Shown: positions 7,938-16,535, counted from the first letter of the stretch. The stretch is 23,316 nucleotides of DNA from a bacterium (GCA_030431355.1 JAUIJG010000019.1:1-23316); one strand, 5' to 3'. Numbers and translations are program-made. Notes: generated by a model not told the origin, from the sequence alone.

Positions 7938-8454
7938 AAGAGCTATTGTAGTTATTTCATTAGCCGCTATCTCTTCCTTGACGATAGTTGCATCGTCGAC
8001 TCGGCCTGCCTTTGCGGACGGAAAAACTCCTTGCGGTCACTGTGAAATCGACTATGAGAAGCTGAATCTTTCTAAAGATCAAAGCGTCAAGATTCAGCAG
8101 TTGGACCAAGAATGGTTTGAGAAGTACCAGAAACTTCAACCTGAAATTCAAGAGAAGCAGCAGAAAGTCAAAAAATTGATGGCGGACCCGAAAGCCGACT
8201 CCACAGACTTGATTATGCTGCAGAAGAAAGTCGATTCTTTAATCAGTGAACTGAAAGGTGAAGCGACTAAAATTCTGATCAAGAAAAAAGAGCTGCTTTC
8301 AAACCAGCAAAGAGACCAACTCCAGCAAATGCTCAAAGACGAAATGGGTAAACGAAGGCAGCAGAGAGAGGGCACACCGCCCAGCCAACAGCCTGTCCGC
8401 TGGCAAAAGATCTGGCAAAACATCAACGGAATATTCAATCAGGACAACAAGTAA
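7927..8454 (+). CDS. Exported Spy/CpxP/ZraP-like helical protein with a CGHC motif
   Basis: A signal peptide is clear: MSSRR, a hydrophobic core (about 7-22) and an AFA cleavage site near residue 30. The mature part begins with a CGHC pair (Cys36, Cys39), then a helix starting LNLSKDQSVKIQQLDQEW, then long charged helices, and a second LTxxQ-like segment LLSNQQRDQLQQML (about 123-136). This two-motif, all-helical layout is that of the Spy/CpxP/ZraP/CnrX group: periplasmic chaperones and metal or stress sensors. The start is ATG 7927 because the signal peptide begins there and GAGG precedes it; an in-frame TTG at 7909 would add six unlikely residues. Overlapping the anti-sigma gene, it is probably the outside sensor or feedback partner of the sigma system. 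CGHC may be a metal or redox site. Confidence 0.8.
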   Translation: MSSRRAIVVISLAAISSLTIVASSTRPAFADGKTPCGHCEIDYEKLNLSKDQSVKIQQLDQEWFEKYQKLQPEIQEKQQKVKKLMADPKADSTDLIMLQKKVDSLISELKGEATKILIKKKELLSNQQRDQLQQMLKDEMGKRRQQREGTPPSQQPVRWQKIWQNINGIFNQDNK

Positions 8455-8474
8455 AATCTTTGTCTTGATCTCAA

Positions 8475-8515
8475 TTACGCCACTATATATACCACCACTT
8501 ACGGATTTGGCGTAA
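8475..8515 (+). repeat. Perfect 8-bp inverted repeat downstream of the Spy-like gene
   Basis: TTACGCCA (8475-8482) is matched by TGGCGTAA (8508-8515) around a 25-base loop, 20 bases after the Spy-like stop codon. There is no T-run after it, so it is not a standard intrinsic terminator. It may be an operator in the 226-bp gap before argS, or an mRNA 3'-end structure. Nothing else in the gap is convincing. Confidence 0.35.
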
Positions 8516-8680
8516 AGGTTGCTGGCGCTTCAATTTATGTAAGAAAAAGGATTAAGCAGTCGTCCTACGGCTTCTATATGTAATATGATCCCTCTTGTTG
8601 AGAGCTACTGCTATTCAGGAATGAAACCCTGGATGAGCCGGTGAGTGCTTCACTATTTTCAGAGGTAGAAACGGTTACTT

Positions 8681-10447
8681 ATGATCAAGAGCAAACTAGA
8701 GGGATTGGTCGAGTCGGCTTTTAAAAAAGCATCTGAAGAAGGCGCAGTGCCTAAATTCGATGAATGCCCGGAGCCTATAATCATTGAGACACCTAAACTC
8801 GAAGAGCATGGTGACCTCGCCTGTGGTGTCGCCTTAAAATTAGCCAGACACTTAAAATCCTCTCCTATCAAGATCGCAGAGGTTCTCTCCGAATACATCG
8901 GCAAAGAAGCAAGCAAGAACGGTGCACCGCCATTTTCCCAAGAAGTGGCAAATCCAGGCTTTATCAATTTCAAACTGGGCAAAGGCTGGCTCTGTGAATC
9001 TCTGGCAGAAGTGCATTCCCGGGGTAACGACTTCGGAAAGCCGGAATCAATAGAGAAAAAGAAAATCAACATCGAGTATGTTTCAGCCAACCCGACAGGA
9101 GACCTGCACATCGGCCACGGCCGAGGCGCAGTACTGGGAAGCTGCCTGGCGAATCTCTTTAAATTTGCCGGTCACGAAGTGATAGAAGAATTTCTTGTCA
9201 ATGATGCAGGCGAACAGATTAGCCAGCTGGCCGATTGCTCCTGGAGTCTCTATCAGAAGAAACTGGGCAGGGATGTCCCCTATCCGGAAAAAGGTTATCC
9301 GGAGGACTCCCTGGAAGAGTATGTGGATAAAGTAGTGCAGGAGCATGGAGACAAGTTCCTGAACCTGGATTCAGAAGAAGCCATGCATCAAGTTGGTGAC
9401 CTGGTGAAAGAATCCATCAGAAAGTATCACGAGGACCTTCTTGGCCGGCTGGGAGTAAAATTCGACATCTGGTTCTCGGAGCTGGATCTGCATAAAGCAA
9501 ACAAAGTAGAAGCGGCCATGAAGAAGCTGGGTGAATCTAATTACACTTATGAAAAGGAAGGTGCGATCTGGCTCAAAGCAGAAGAGTTAGGAGATATCAG
9601 AGACCGGGTGTTGAAGAAGAGCACCGGCCGGTACACCTATCTCGCCGGTGATGCGGCCTATCACATGGACAAGTTCGAGCGTGGTTATGACCTTATGATT
9701 AACATCTGGGGTGCCGATCACCATGGTCAGGTGCCAGGAATCAAAGCCACAGTGAAAGCCCTGGGAGAAGATCCGGAAAAGCTGGCAGTGGTATTAACCC
9801 AGATTGTGAACTTAAACAGGGACGGAGAGATTGTAAGAATGTCCAAACGCCGGGGTACTGTGGTAACCCTGGAAGAGGTAATGGATGAAGTCGGGGTGGA
9901 CGCCGTCAGATACTATCTGGCCGAATCGAATCCCCAGAACCCAATTAATTTCGACCTGGAACTGGCCAAACAATCGAGCAAGGAGAATCCTGCCTTTTAC
10001 ATACAGTACGCCCACGCACGCTGTTGTTCAATTTTGAGAAAGGCACTGGAGCCCTACTTAAATCCTGAGACAAAAGAAGAAGAAGCGCCTCTTTTAACAG
10101 CGGAAAAATTAGAAGAGTTCAAAGAGCTCTTCAAAAAAGATCCGTCCGTATTTATGGAAGCGTTCTCAGAAGATCCCGCAATTTACGCCCATGAAAAGAA
10201 ACTTGTACTTAAAATTCAAGCTTTTCCCCAGGAAGTTGAAGAAGCCGTAAACAGCTGGCAGCCAGGGAAATTGGCCAGATACGCCTACGACCTGGCCAAC
10301 GACCTGCAAAAGTATTACGAGGTCTCAAGGGTGATTACAGGCGATTTATCGGTAACACGGGCCAGGCTCGGGCTGATAATGGCTACCAAACAGGTTCTGG
10401 AGAACGTACTCAAGATCATAGGCGTAAGCGCCCCTGAGAGTATGTGA
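8681..10447 (+). CDS. argS: Arginyl-tRNA synthetase
   Basis: The enzyme charges tRNA-Arg with arginine in the cytoplasm. At 588 residues it has normal length and all class I ArgS parts. The N-terminal Add domain (about 1-105) includes GDLACGVALKLA. The catalytic domain has SANPTGDLHIGHGRG, with the HIGH signature at 143-146, and FLVNDAGEQI. NIWGADHHGQVPGIKA and VRMSKRRGTVVTLEEV follow, the last being the KMSKS-equivalent loop at about 386-391. The DALR anticodon-binding domain includes FYIQYAHARCCSILRKA and ends in a typical VLKIIGVSAPESM. The ATG at 8681 fits the family start; AGAGG lies rather far upstream (15 bases). It stands alone on its strand between the sigma cassette and the WYL gene. 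Confidence 0.97.
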   Translation: MIKSKLEGLVESAFKKASEEGAVPKFDECPEPIIIETPKLEEHGDLACGVALKLARHLKSSPIKIAEVLSEYIGKEASKNGAPPFSQEVANPGFINFKLGKGWLCESLAEVHSRGNDFGKPESIEKKKINIEYVSANPTGDLHIGHGRGAVLGSCLANLFKFAGHEVIEEFLVNDAGEQISQLADCSWSLYQKKLGRDVPYPEKGYPEDSLEEYVDKVVQEHGDKFLNLDSEEAMHQVGDLVKESIRKYHEDLLGRLGVKFDIWFSELDLHKANKVEAAMKKLGESNYTYEKEGAIWLKAEELGDIRDRVLKKSTGRYTYLAGDAAYHMDKFERGYDLMINIWGADHHGQVPGIKATVKALGEDPEKLAVVLTQIVNLNRDGEIVRMSKRRGTVVTLEEVMDEVGVDAVRYYLAESNPQNPINFDLELAKQSSKENPAFYIQYAHARCCSILRKALEPYLNPETKEEEAPLLTAEKLEEFKELFKKDPSVFMEAFSEDPAIYAHEKKLVLKIQAFPQEVEEAVNSWQPGKLARYAYDLANDLQKYYEVSRVITGDLSVTRARLGLIMATKQVLENVLKIIGVSAPESM

Positions 10448-10492
10448 TCCTCTCATAAGAGAGCCAAAATCCAGGAAAAATCTACCCTAAAT

Positions 10493-10621
10493 GCTCTTGC
10501 AATGCTAGGCTAGGACTATAGGCCGTTATTCTCGGACGAGGTTCTAGCAAGAGCGCGTTTCTCAAATCTGTGGAAAACGTGCTCAGGAAGGCAAAACCCA
10601 ATCAAGGTTGAGTCTAGCAAG
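10493..10621 (+). promoter_or_regulatory. Structured leader with alternative pairing before the WYL gene
   Basis: In the 182-bp gap between argS and the WYL gene, GCTCTTGC (10493-10500) pairs perfectly with GCAAGAGC (10547-10554). Three or four more pairs form past a 5-base bulge (TAG 10506-10508 with CTA 10544-10546). The 9-base word TCTAGCAAG of the right arm (10543-10551) occurs again at 10613-10621, running into the AAGG ribosome-binding sequence (10619-10622) of the WYL gene. The left arm could therefore pair with either copy, and the second pairing would cover the ribosome-binding sequence. This is seen only as base-pairing potential; no known riboswitch class was recognised. Confidence 0.35.
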
Positions 10622-10629
10622 GTGCATTT

Positions 10630-11505
10630 ATGGATGAAGATAAGCTGCTTAAGCTGACGCCCGAAGAGTGTTTTCTTCTGTTAACCGGCGCGAGGCTTTT
10701 CGACAGGTTGGTGGCAGGTGTAACTATTCACGCCGAACAGAAAGATGAATTGATCAAGGAGATAATCTCCAAACTATCCAACCTTGTGCCGGAACAGTTA
10801 GAGTCCATGTCTGATGAACTGGCCGACGCCATCGTAGAATCGGTTCTGGGCTGTGAAGAGATGGAAGATGGGGATTTTGAAGAGCTTGAGCTTGCTTATT
10901 TAGATTCGGACATCGACTTGAACTCTTCTCTGGAAAATTCATTCTTCAATGATCCTCAGGTAAGGCAACTTTCCATAGATGGACTGGATTTTGAAGATCA
11001 GTTGGCCGGCTCCACCAGAGAATTCATTCAAAACGAAGCGACCTGGTCTCCTTTTGACGGAGAAGACAGAGAGATTGCGCGAATCGGTGCACTCTTCCAG
11101 GAAGAGAGGGAAGAGACAAAAGCCGATGAAGAGGCAGCGCAGAGAGCCAGCAATCCGGTAAATGAACAACTGGAAAAATACATGGCGGAGGAGAGCTTCG
11201 CCTATCCTATGTATCCGGTGGACGAAAAGCTGCCACTTCTAGAAAAATCCCTACTCAAGCACCTTTCCATATCAGTCAACTATTACAGCGTAGCCAGAGA
11301 GACAGTAGATCGTGTCATTCTCGATCCCCTGGTTATTCTCCAGGAAGACGGAATGTGGCTCGTGGTAGCGTACTGCCATGAGAGGGACGATGTGCTCCTC
11401 TTTAGAGCAGACCGCATGAAAGATATTCAAGAGACCGGCGCCAAGTTTGAAACACCCCAGGATATAAACGAGTTACGCTGTCGTATGCTGGCTGCATACA
11501 AATAG
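10630..11505 (+). CDS. WYL-domain protein without a DNA-binding helix-turn-helix
   Basis: The C-terminal part (about residues 205-285) reads as a WYL domain. It has DRVILDPLVILQEDGMWLVV, where the W-L-V of MWLVVAYCHERDD stands at the WYL position, followed by LLFRADRMKDIQET, the usual FRLDRI-like end. WYL domains bind ligands or nucleic acid ends in regulators such as PafC, DeoR-type proteins and defence-system repressors. The N-terminus, LTPEECFLLLTGARLF, matches the helical segment that normally follows the winged helix-turn-helix in WYL regulators, but no such DNA-binding domain precedes it. The frame is closed by a TAG just upstream, so it was not simply missed. An acidic, low-complexity middle (about 75-200) separates the ends. 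ATG 10630 has AAGGTG 5 bases upstream. Confidence 0.72.
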   Translation: MDEDKLLKLTPEECFLLLTGARLFDRLVAGVTIHAEQKDELIKEIISKLSNLVPEQLESMSDELADAIVESVLGCEEMEDGDFEELELAYLDSDIDLNSSLENSFFNDPQVRQLSIDGLDFEDQLAGSTREFIQNEATWSPFDGEDREIARIGALFQEEREETKADEEAAQRASNPVNEQLEKYMAEESFAYPMYPVDEKLPLLEKSLLKHLSISVNYYSVARETVDRVILDPLVILQEDGMWLVVAYCHERDDVLLFRADRMKDIQETGAKFETPQDINELRCRMLAAYK

Positions 11506-11544
11506 CCCCGCTCTCTTATTTAACTCAAAGCCGACCTTTCCTCT

Positions 11545-14500
11545 TTATCCTTTAGTAGGCGCACGGTCCTTGCCGTAGTCATCGGGCAATTTAACCGTTA
11601 TCGGATTGCCGTTGATGAACTTCACTTCGAAAGTGGCACCGGCAAGATCGGTGAATTTGTAGTTGTTCACATATCTGCCGTCCATGCGACCTTCCTGCAA
11701 GAGAACTTTGTCATCAACACTGAGCGAAGGCTGTCCGTTGACTTCACCAAACTTGAGAACATGGCTCTTATCGCCTTTGGTCACCGTAATTTCGGTCACG
11801 CCCATGCGCCTTATGGCATCCACATCGGCATCACCGATGAGACTCTGGGCCTGGGTATCGAAGAGTGGTGTAAGCATATCCCGGGCGGCTGTAGCGCTCT
11901 CCATGGCCTCGGTTGGATTCTCCGGTCCTTTTATCTCGGAGTTTTCCGGAGCGGCATCACTGGCGGAAGCTTTAGAAGAATATCGCTCCAACTGCTTGAA
12001 GCCTTCAAAACTACTTAACTCCCTTCCCTGCCAGGATATTCTGTTATCCTCTCCAAGGCTTGTGCTGTAGACTTTGCCGTCACTACCAACAACACCGAAA
12101 TACCTTTCATTCTTACCGTCATCGGTTTGATTCATTCCGAAGATGATATCCCCTTCTTTCAGGGTACTGGGATCGGTGTTAGCGGCCAGCGGCAATCTTT
12201 CGAAACCGCTCTGGGGTACGGCAAGCTTGCCTCTAAGGGCACCTGCCGTCATTGTCGGATTGAAATGATCCGGATTGACACTATCAAGCTCTTTGGAGAT
12301 TGCCCAGGTTGTGAACATTGCTTCCCGGGTGGCTGTGCTGAATTCTCTATCTAGCGGATTGACAGGAGCGTCAGCCCAGGGATTATTCCCCTCACCAAGG
12401 TAGTCCACACTGCCAAGCGCTTTTGCTCTGTCCGACCAGGTGGCTGAAGCGCTCTCCTCCGGCTTAGCCTCTTCCGGTCTTGCCTCGGCGACATCTTTAC
12501 CGGCGCGATAGACACTTATGTCATGGGTTTTGATCAGATCGTTGTAGCGCGCTTCCTGGTTGCCGAAGCGGATGGTTCCATTTCTTTCGGAGATGTAACC
12601 AACTTCCGGTCTTCCTACACCTTCGGTTTTCGGCTTCATAATAACCAGATCACCCACCTGGGCATTCTCGGTTATCGGCTTGAAACCTAACTCCGGCAAC
12701 TTCGCTTCCAACTCTGCCACATCTTTGAAGTCTGGCAGATCGGCATTACCAGTAGCATCTTTCAGGACCGCGTTAAATGAATCGAGACTTGAGAAGTTTC
12801 TGTTCTTGTTGGCTTCCACAAATTTCTCGTGGGCGCCTCTAATTCTCTCAGCCACTTCGGCAGCGGTAAGATCATCGAAGTTGCCTCTTTCCGAAGTGTC
12901 TCCGGTTTTGTCATCGCCGTCTGCTTCCGCCGGCTTCTCTTCCGGCGCCTCTTTAGCGCGATAAACTCGGAAGTTTCCGTCAGCGTCCGGCTTCAGTCCG
13001 GTACCATCTACGGTGGAGAATTGTTTAAAAGGATTGGCGGCATCTCCGGAGGGGATGATGAAACGGCCTTCCTTGAAGTACTCGTTTTGCTGATAAACAG
13101 CGAACTTGCCTTCGCCCGGCTCACCAGCCGCTACGATGTCTCCATTTCTGAGATTGCCTTTTGCAGGATCGAGATCCCCGGCAGCAATCTGAGTGGATTC
13201 GAATTTATCGCTTCTCTCAAGCATTCCCTTTTCGATATCAGCCATGCTGGCATCTGGGTCGAGCCATTCAAAGGCTTTTGGATTACCGAACTCAGGAGTC
13301 TTGAGCATGGAAGCCACGTCATCGATAACCTTGCCGGAAGCCTCTTCTTCCCTTGCAGGCGGTGCTTCCTGTACTTTTGGCTTATAGACGACAAATTCTT
13401 TGTAAGTCTCGCTGGAGATAGCATCAGCCTGGGTCTCGGCTTTCCACTTCGCATCATCATCTATATGGAAGAAGGCGTCGCCTTCTCCTTTGATGGCGGA
13501 ATGGGATCTATAGCCTTTGTCACCGTCCTGGGACCATTTAAGGGCCGACGCATCATCCTGGGTGCGGGCGATAACAACCGAACCAGGAGGCAAATCTTTG
13601 AGCTGGGCAGGATCTGTGATGATCTGACGTGGCTCAAACCTACCCTGTTCAGCTAGAGCGGCCATGCTCTTGTCCAGTTCGCTGGCTCGAGCATCAGGTG
13701 TAATATCGAGACCTGCGTCTTTAAGAACACTTCCCACGGCAAGAGTACCGGCTTTGTTCTCAGGGATTTTGCCCTCTCCGAAATTAACTGCCGCTTCGCT
13801 GCTCTTCCAGGGAGGAGTCTCTCTATAAGCTTCTCGGCCAGCTAACCCGGCGACAGCCTTGCCAACATCTACGCTGGTTTCCGGCTCAGCTTTGGGAGGA
13901 GACTCCTCTTCCACTGCACGTTCCACCGGCAAGCTCTTCGGTCGGTAGAGCTGGAAGTCGTAGTTTGAGCTAACGTTGCTCACATCACCTACGGTCTTGA
14001 ATTGGGTTCCATCGCCTTCAGGAATGACAATTCTGCCTTTACCATCCAGAATGCCGACCATGGCGTCGGTACCGGAAGGCAAACCTTCTACTCCTTCTTT
14101 AGGCTTAACGAGAATAATGTCTCCGGACCGGGGTTTAAGATCATTTCCCTGACCCACAATGGTGAAAGCATCCGGATTGGACTTCATGTAATCGTAGACT
14201 TGCTGCATATTCTCCGATTGCGGGAATTTAAATCCGGTGGAGCCTTCCACGAAACCTGCCATGGCTCTGGCGTTATCTTTATGCTCCGCCACTCTTTCCA
14301 GGTCCCCGTCGGGAACTTTGCCGAGCATCATCTTTCTGGCTTCTTCACCTTCGAGTTGAACCGTCTCGGTCTTACCACCAAGCACTTCCGGCATGGTGAA
14401 AGTCTTATCTTCGGTGCTTTCGTTGGCGTAATCGATGGTGACCTTAGCCCCGCGCCAGTCAATGGAGTTCAACTGATCGTAGGTGGCTTGATCACCCTGC

Positions 14501-15747
14501 ATCTTAATACCACTTTCGGCAAAGGTAGCATGGAGGGCCACTTTGTCGTTCATTTTCAAGATCATCTGAGGAGGAGCGCCATCCTTGCCTTCAATAAAGG
14601 TCGAATTGAGATTGAAGGTCTGACCATCCCGGGTCTCCACCTTCAGATTCTGGATATCCATGTCGCTCATGGTCTTCATGACCCCGAGTCGGGCTTCCAT
14701 ATCGGAGCCGCTAAGCTGGGGCAAGAACTTCTCAGGATGGAGGTCGAACTCTTTCAGGCGCTCGGCTTGAGCGGTCTGCGGATCCACCTCTTTCGGCGGA
14801 GGCTTAACCTCTTTCATTTCAAAGGTTATCTGGCCGTCGTCACCTTTGACGGCGGTGGCTTCCATCTTGACGCCGTTTCTCTCAATCAGAACTTTGGCGC
14901 CTTCAAGCTCTCCTTTTATACCTTCCATCACCGGACCACCCTTGGTGCCGGCAAAATCTACCAGTTGTCCAGTTTTGTAGTGTCTCTGCTGGTCAAATTT
15001 AGGTCCGTCTCCGGGATTGGTCAGCAAGTTTCCTCTAAGAGCTACTTTTCCATCCACATAGAAGTGGGTCATGTTGGCATACTTAGGATTGCTGACACCT
15101 CGATTGCCTGCAATTTCGGACTTTTGCAAAGTAAAGTTATGACTGTTGCCGCCATCTTGTAGCTGGAACGAAGTCACTCCGTCGGCAGCAAGACTATCCA
15201 CTGCCAGAAGCTGCTTCTGGGGATCATTGTTGGTAAACAGGGCTTCCAAATGCGCCTTCACCGCCTCCATCTCCGCAGCGACCTTGGGATCTATCTCTGC
15301 TGTTTCCGGAGGAGTATCTTTTTTGGCATCACCTTCATCGTCAGATGCGTCAGGCGGCTTCGGAGGCTCGGCGTCCCCTTCCGCAGCGTCCCGGGGCTCG
15401 TTGACCTTCACCCCTGTGCGTAAGGTGACCACATCTTCTACACCCGGCATATCAGCCGGACCTTGACCTTCTTCTTTTAATTTCTTCAGGGCTGCTTCAT
15501 TTCGCTCTTCTTCAGTAAGAGGCTTGGCTTCATCACCTTCGGCTCCTAGCTCTACCGCGGGAACCAGCTTGTCGCCGGATCCTTCGGTAATACTGCCTGC
15601 CATGCGGTCAGCGTCACCGGGAGTGAGAGCTTCCGCCCTGGCCTTGTCCGTGCCTGTATCCTGGTCACCACCGGTTTCGACGTGGTCTACCTGATCGCCT
15701 GCTTTAGGAGGCTTTACTACTTCCGTTTCATTAACTTCATTGCCCAT
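11545..15747 (-). CDS. Giant cysteine-free repeat protein with degenerate NlpC/P60-like modules
   Basis: The 1400-residue protein is acidic and soluble-looking, with no signal peptide, membrane segment or cysteine. Residues 1-160 are Pro/Glu/Asp-rich and probably disordered. Module A occurs three times (about 165-300, 330-455 and 1285-1390), sharing a VDGKVALRG-like core (VDGKVALRG, MNDKVALHA, VDDKVLLQE) and an LxGAxxxV strand. Module B occurs five times (about 490-604, 650-791, 805-932, 960-1083 and 1135-1258). Each B has a helical start, a GDII-type strand (SGDIILVKP, NGDIVAAGE, VGDLVIMKP, EGDIIFGMN), a VGIxxxxG-like strand and a closing VYRPK-type strand. This order resembles NlpC/P60 folds, but without the catalytic Cys and mostly without the His. 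Acidic Pro/Glu linkers join the B modules. The function is unknown; a scaffold or binding role is inference. Confidence 0.8.
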   Translation of the reverse strand: MGNEVNETEVVKPPKAGDQVDHVETGGDQDTGTDKARAEALTPGDADRMAGSITEGSGDKLVPAVELGAEGDEAKPLTEEERNEAALKKLKEEGQGPADMPGVEDVVTLRTGVKVNEPRDAAEGDAEPPKPPDASDDEGDAKKDTPPETAEIDPKVAAEMEAVKAHLEALFTNNDPQKQLLAVDSLAADGVTSFQLQDGGNSHNFTLQKSEIAGNRGVSNPKYANMTHFYVDGKVALRGNLLTNPGDGPKFDQQRHYKTGQLVDFAGTKGGPVMEGIKGELEGAKVLIERNGVKMEATAVKGDDGQITFEMKEVKPPPKEVDPQTAQAERLKEFDLHPEKFLPQLSGSDMEARLGVMKTMSDMDIQNLKVETRDGQTFNLNSTFIEGKDGAPPQMILKMNDKVALHATFAESGIKMQGDQATYDQLNSIDWRGAKVTIDYANESTEDKTFTMPEVLGGKTETVQLEGEEARKMMLGKVPDGDLERVAEHKDNARAMAGFVEGSTGFKFPQSENMQQVYDYMKSNPDAFTIVGQGNDLKPRSGDIILVKPKEGVEGLPSGTDAMVGILDGKGRIVIPEGDGTQFKTVGDVSNVSSNYDFQLYRPKSLPVERAVEEESPPKAEPETSVDVGKAVAGLAGREAYRETPPWKSSEAAVNFGEGKIPENKAGTLAVGSVLKDAGLDITPDARASELDKSMAALAEQGRFEPRQIITDPAQLKDLPPGSVVIARTQDDASALKWSQDGDKGYRSHSAIKGEGDAFFHIDDDAKWKAETQADAISSETYKEFVVYKPKVQEAPPAREEEASGKVIDDVASMLKTPEFGNPKAFEWLDPDASMADIEKGMLERSDKFESTQIAAGDLDPAKGNLRNGDIVAAGEPGEGKFAVYQQNEYFKEGRFIIPSGDAANPFKQFSTVDGTGLKPDADGNFRVYRAKEAPEEKPAEADGDDKTGDTSERGNFDDLTAAEVAERIRGAHEKFVEANKNRNFSSLDSFNAVLKDATGNADLPDFKDVAELEAKLPELGFKPITENAQVGDLVIMKPKTEGVGRPEVGYISERNGTIRFGNQEARYNDLIKTHDISVYRAGKDVAEARPEEAKPEESASATWSDRAKALGSVDYLGEGNNPWADAPVNPLDREFSTATREAMFTTWAISKELDSVNPDHFNPTMTAGALRGKLAVPQSGFERLPLAANTDPSTLKEGDIIFGMNQTDDGKNERYFGVVGSDGKVYSTSLGEDNRISWQGRELSSFEGFKQLERYSSKASASDAAPENSEIKGPENPTEAMESATAARDMLTPLFDTQAQSLIGDADVDAIRRMGVTEITVTKGDKSHVLKFGEVNGQPSLSVDDKVLLQEGRMDGRYVNNYKFTDLAGATFEVKFINGNPITVKLPDDYGKDRAPTKG
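11578..15255 (-). repeat. Three A modules flanking the B block (two N-terminal, one C-terminal)
   Basis: The units are about 15255-14848, 14760-14383 and 11895-11578. Each starts with a helix, then a strand pair (GVTSFQLQDG, IQNLKVETRDG, GVTEITVTKGD), a (V/N)D(G/D)KV(A/L)L core and a final LxGAxxxV strand (LEGAKVLIE, WRGAKVTID, LAGATFEVK). The A-A-B5-A order is symmetrical around the B block. Confidence 0.55.
11974..14280 (-). repeat. Five diverged B modules in the giant protein
   Basis: Approximate units in translation order are 14280-13936, 13800-13375, 13335-12952, 12870-12499 and 12345-11974. They share a helix, a GDI(I/V) strand, a G-rich hairpin and a terminal (V/L)YRPK-like strand. 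DNA identity is low, so they are ancient protein-level repeats rather than recent duplications. Confidence 0.6.
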
Positions 15748-15826
15748 AGGTAATTTAGGTCCCTGATTGAATTTGTGAGAATTTGATTTTCAGCTAGTGG
15801 GGAAGATTTTAAACTCAATATCTTAA

Positions 15827-15839
15827 GCTCCCTGGGAGC
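15827..15839. promoter_or_regulatory. Palindrome GCTCCCTGGGAGC in the giant-gene/rpiB divergent gap
   Basis: This is a perfect 6-bp dyad around one base, lying 80 bases upstream of the giant gene's ATG in the 287-bp gap shared with rpiB. It may be an operator. I found no strong promoter in the gap; TAAAAT on the + strand, about 110 bases before rpiB, is the best -10 but has no -35. Confidence 0.2.
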
Positions 15840-16034
15840 CCAAGCTGCGGCCAACATTACTATGTTCCACGGTGTGCCTGTTATCCATGGGGAAATTACG
15901 TAGTCGGCTGATATAAGTGTTAAAATCCAGGCAAGTCGGCAAGAATTAATGAAATTTGCAGCCAAAATTTCCGAAGTAACAGTCAAATCCCAATCACCAA
16001 TATCCATAGATGCTAGAGGAGATAATCAGAGTCA

Positions 16035-16532
16035 ATGGCCGAAATAATAGCAATCGGAAGTGACCACGCAGGCTTCAAAGCAAAAGAGACAGTAAAAAAA
16101 ATTCTTGAAGAGTGCGGTCTCGGGTGGAAAGACTATGGAACCATGGACACGGCTTCCTGTGATTACCCGGACTATGCAAGGGCCGTTGCCCAATCCATAT
16201 CCCGGGGAGAACACAAGCGCGGCATCATAGTCTGCGGCTCCGGTATCGGTGTATCCATGACCGCAAACAAAGTAAGAGGAGTAAGAGCAGCTCTCTGCCA
16301 CAATGAAGAGACGGCAAGATTGAGCAGACAGCATAACGACTCCAATGTTCTCTGCTTCGGAGAGAGAACCACTGAAGAGAGTCTTATTCCTAAAATAATC
16401 AAAGCCTGGCTGGAAGAAAGCTTCGAAGGTGGACGCCATAGCCGCCGGGTGGACAAGATGGAGCAAGACCGAGCAGGTGAAAGCGGCAGCTGGTCGGAAA
16501 AGCTGAAAAACTTCGAAGCCGAAGCCCGTTAA
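16035..16532 (+). CDS. rpiB: Ribose-5-phosphate isomerase B
   Basis: RpiB interconverts ribose 5-phosphate and ribulose 5-phosphate in the pentose phosphate pathway. Family signatures are all present: IAIGSDHAGFKAKE at the N-terminus, the active-site loop VCGSGIGVSMTANKVRGVRAA with catalytic Cys67, SRQHNDSNVLCFGERT with His100, and FEGGRHSRRVDKM with the phosphate-binding arginines. The length is 165 residues; about 20 charged residues after the normal end (from about 144) form a tail not needed for the fold. GAGGAG lies 12 bases before ATG 16035, a little distant. The gene is divergent from the giant repeat-protein gene and ends 3 bases from the oppositely oriented 161-residue gene. Confidence 0.95.
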   Translation: MAEIIAIGSDHAGFKAKETVKKILEECGLGWKDYGTMDTASCDYPDYARAVAQSISRGEHKRGIIVCGSGIGVSMTANKVRGVRAALCHNEETARLSRQHNDSNVLCFGERTTEESLIPKIIKAWLEESFEGGRHSRRVDKMEQDRAGESGSWSEKLKNFEAEAR

Positions 16533-16535
16533 TAG

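Noticed and set aside
10450..10463. CTCTC-ATAA-GAGAG hairpin after argS as a terminator
   Set aside because: Only five pairs and no following T-run; too weak to call.
12829..13656. 275-codon + strand open frame opposite the giant gene
   Set aside because: It lies antisense to the B modules, resembles no known protein, and the - strand frame clearly carries the repeats.
14002..15162. 386-codon + strand open frame opposite the giant gene
   Set aside because: It is antisense to the repeat modules, gives a His/Phe/Leu-rich sequence without any domain, and follows from the codon usage of the real gene.
15717..16007. 96-codon - strand frame overlapping the giant gene's start
   Set aside because: It has no good ribosome-binding site or domain and overlaps the better supported start.
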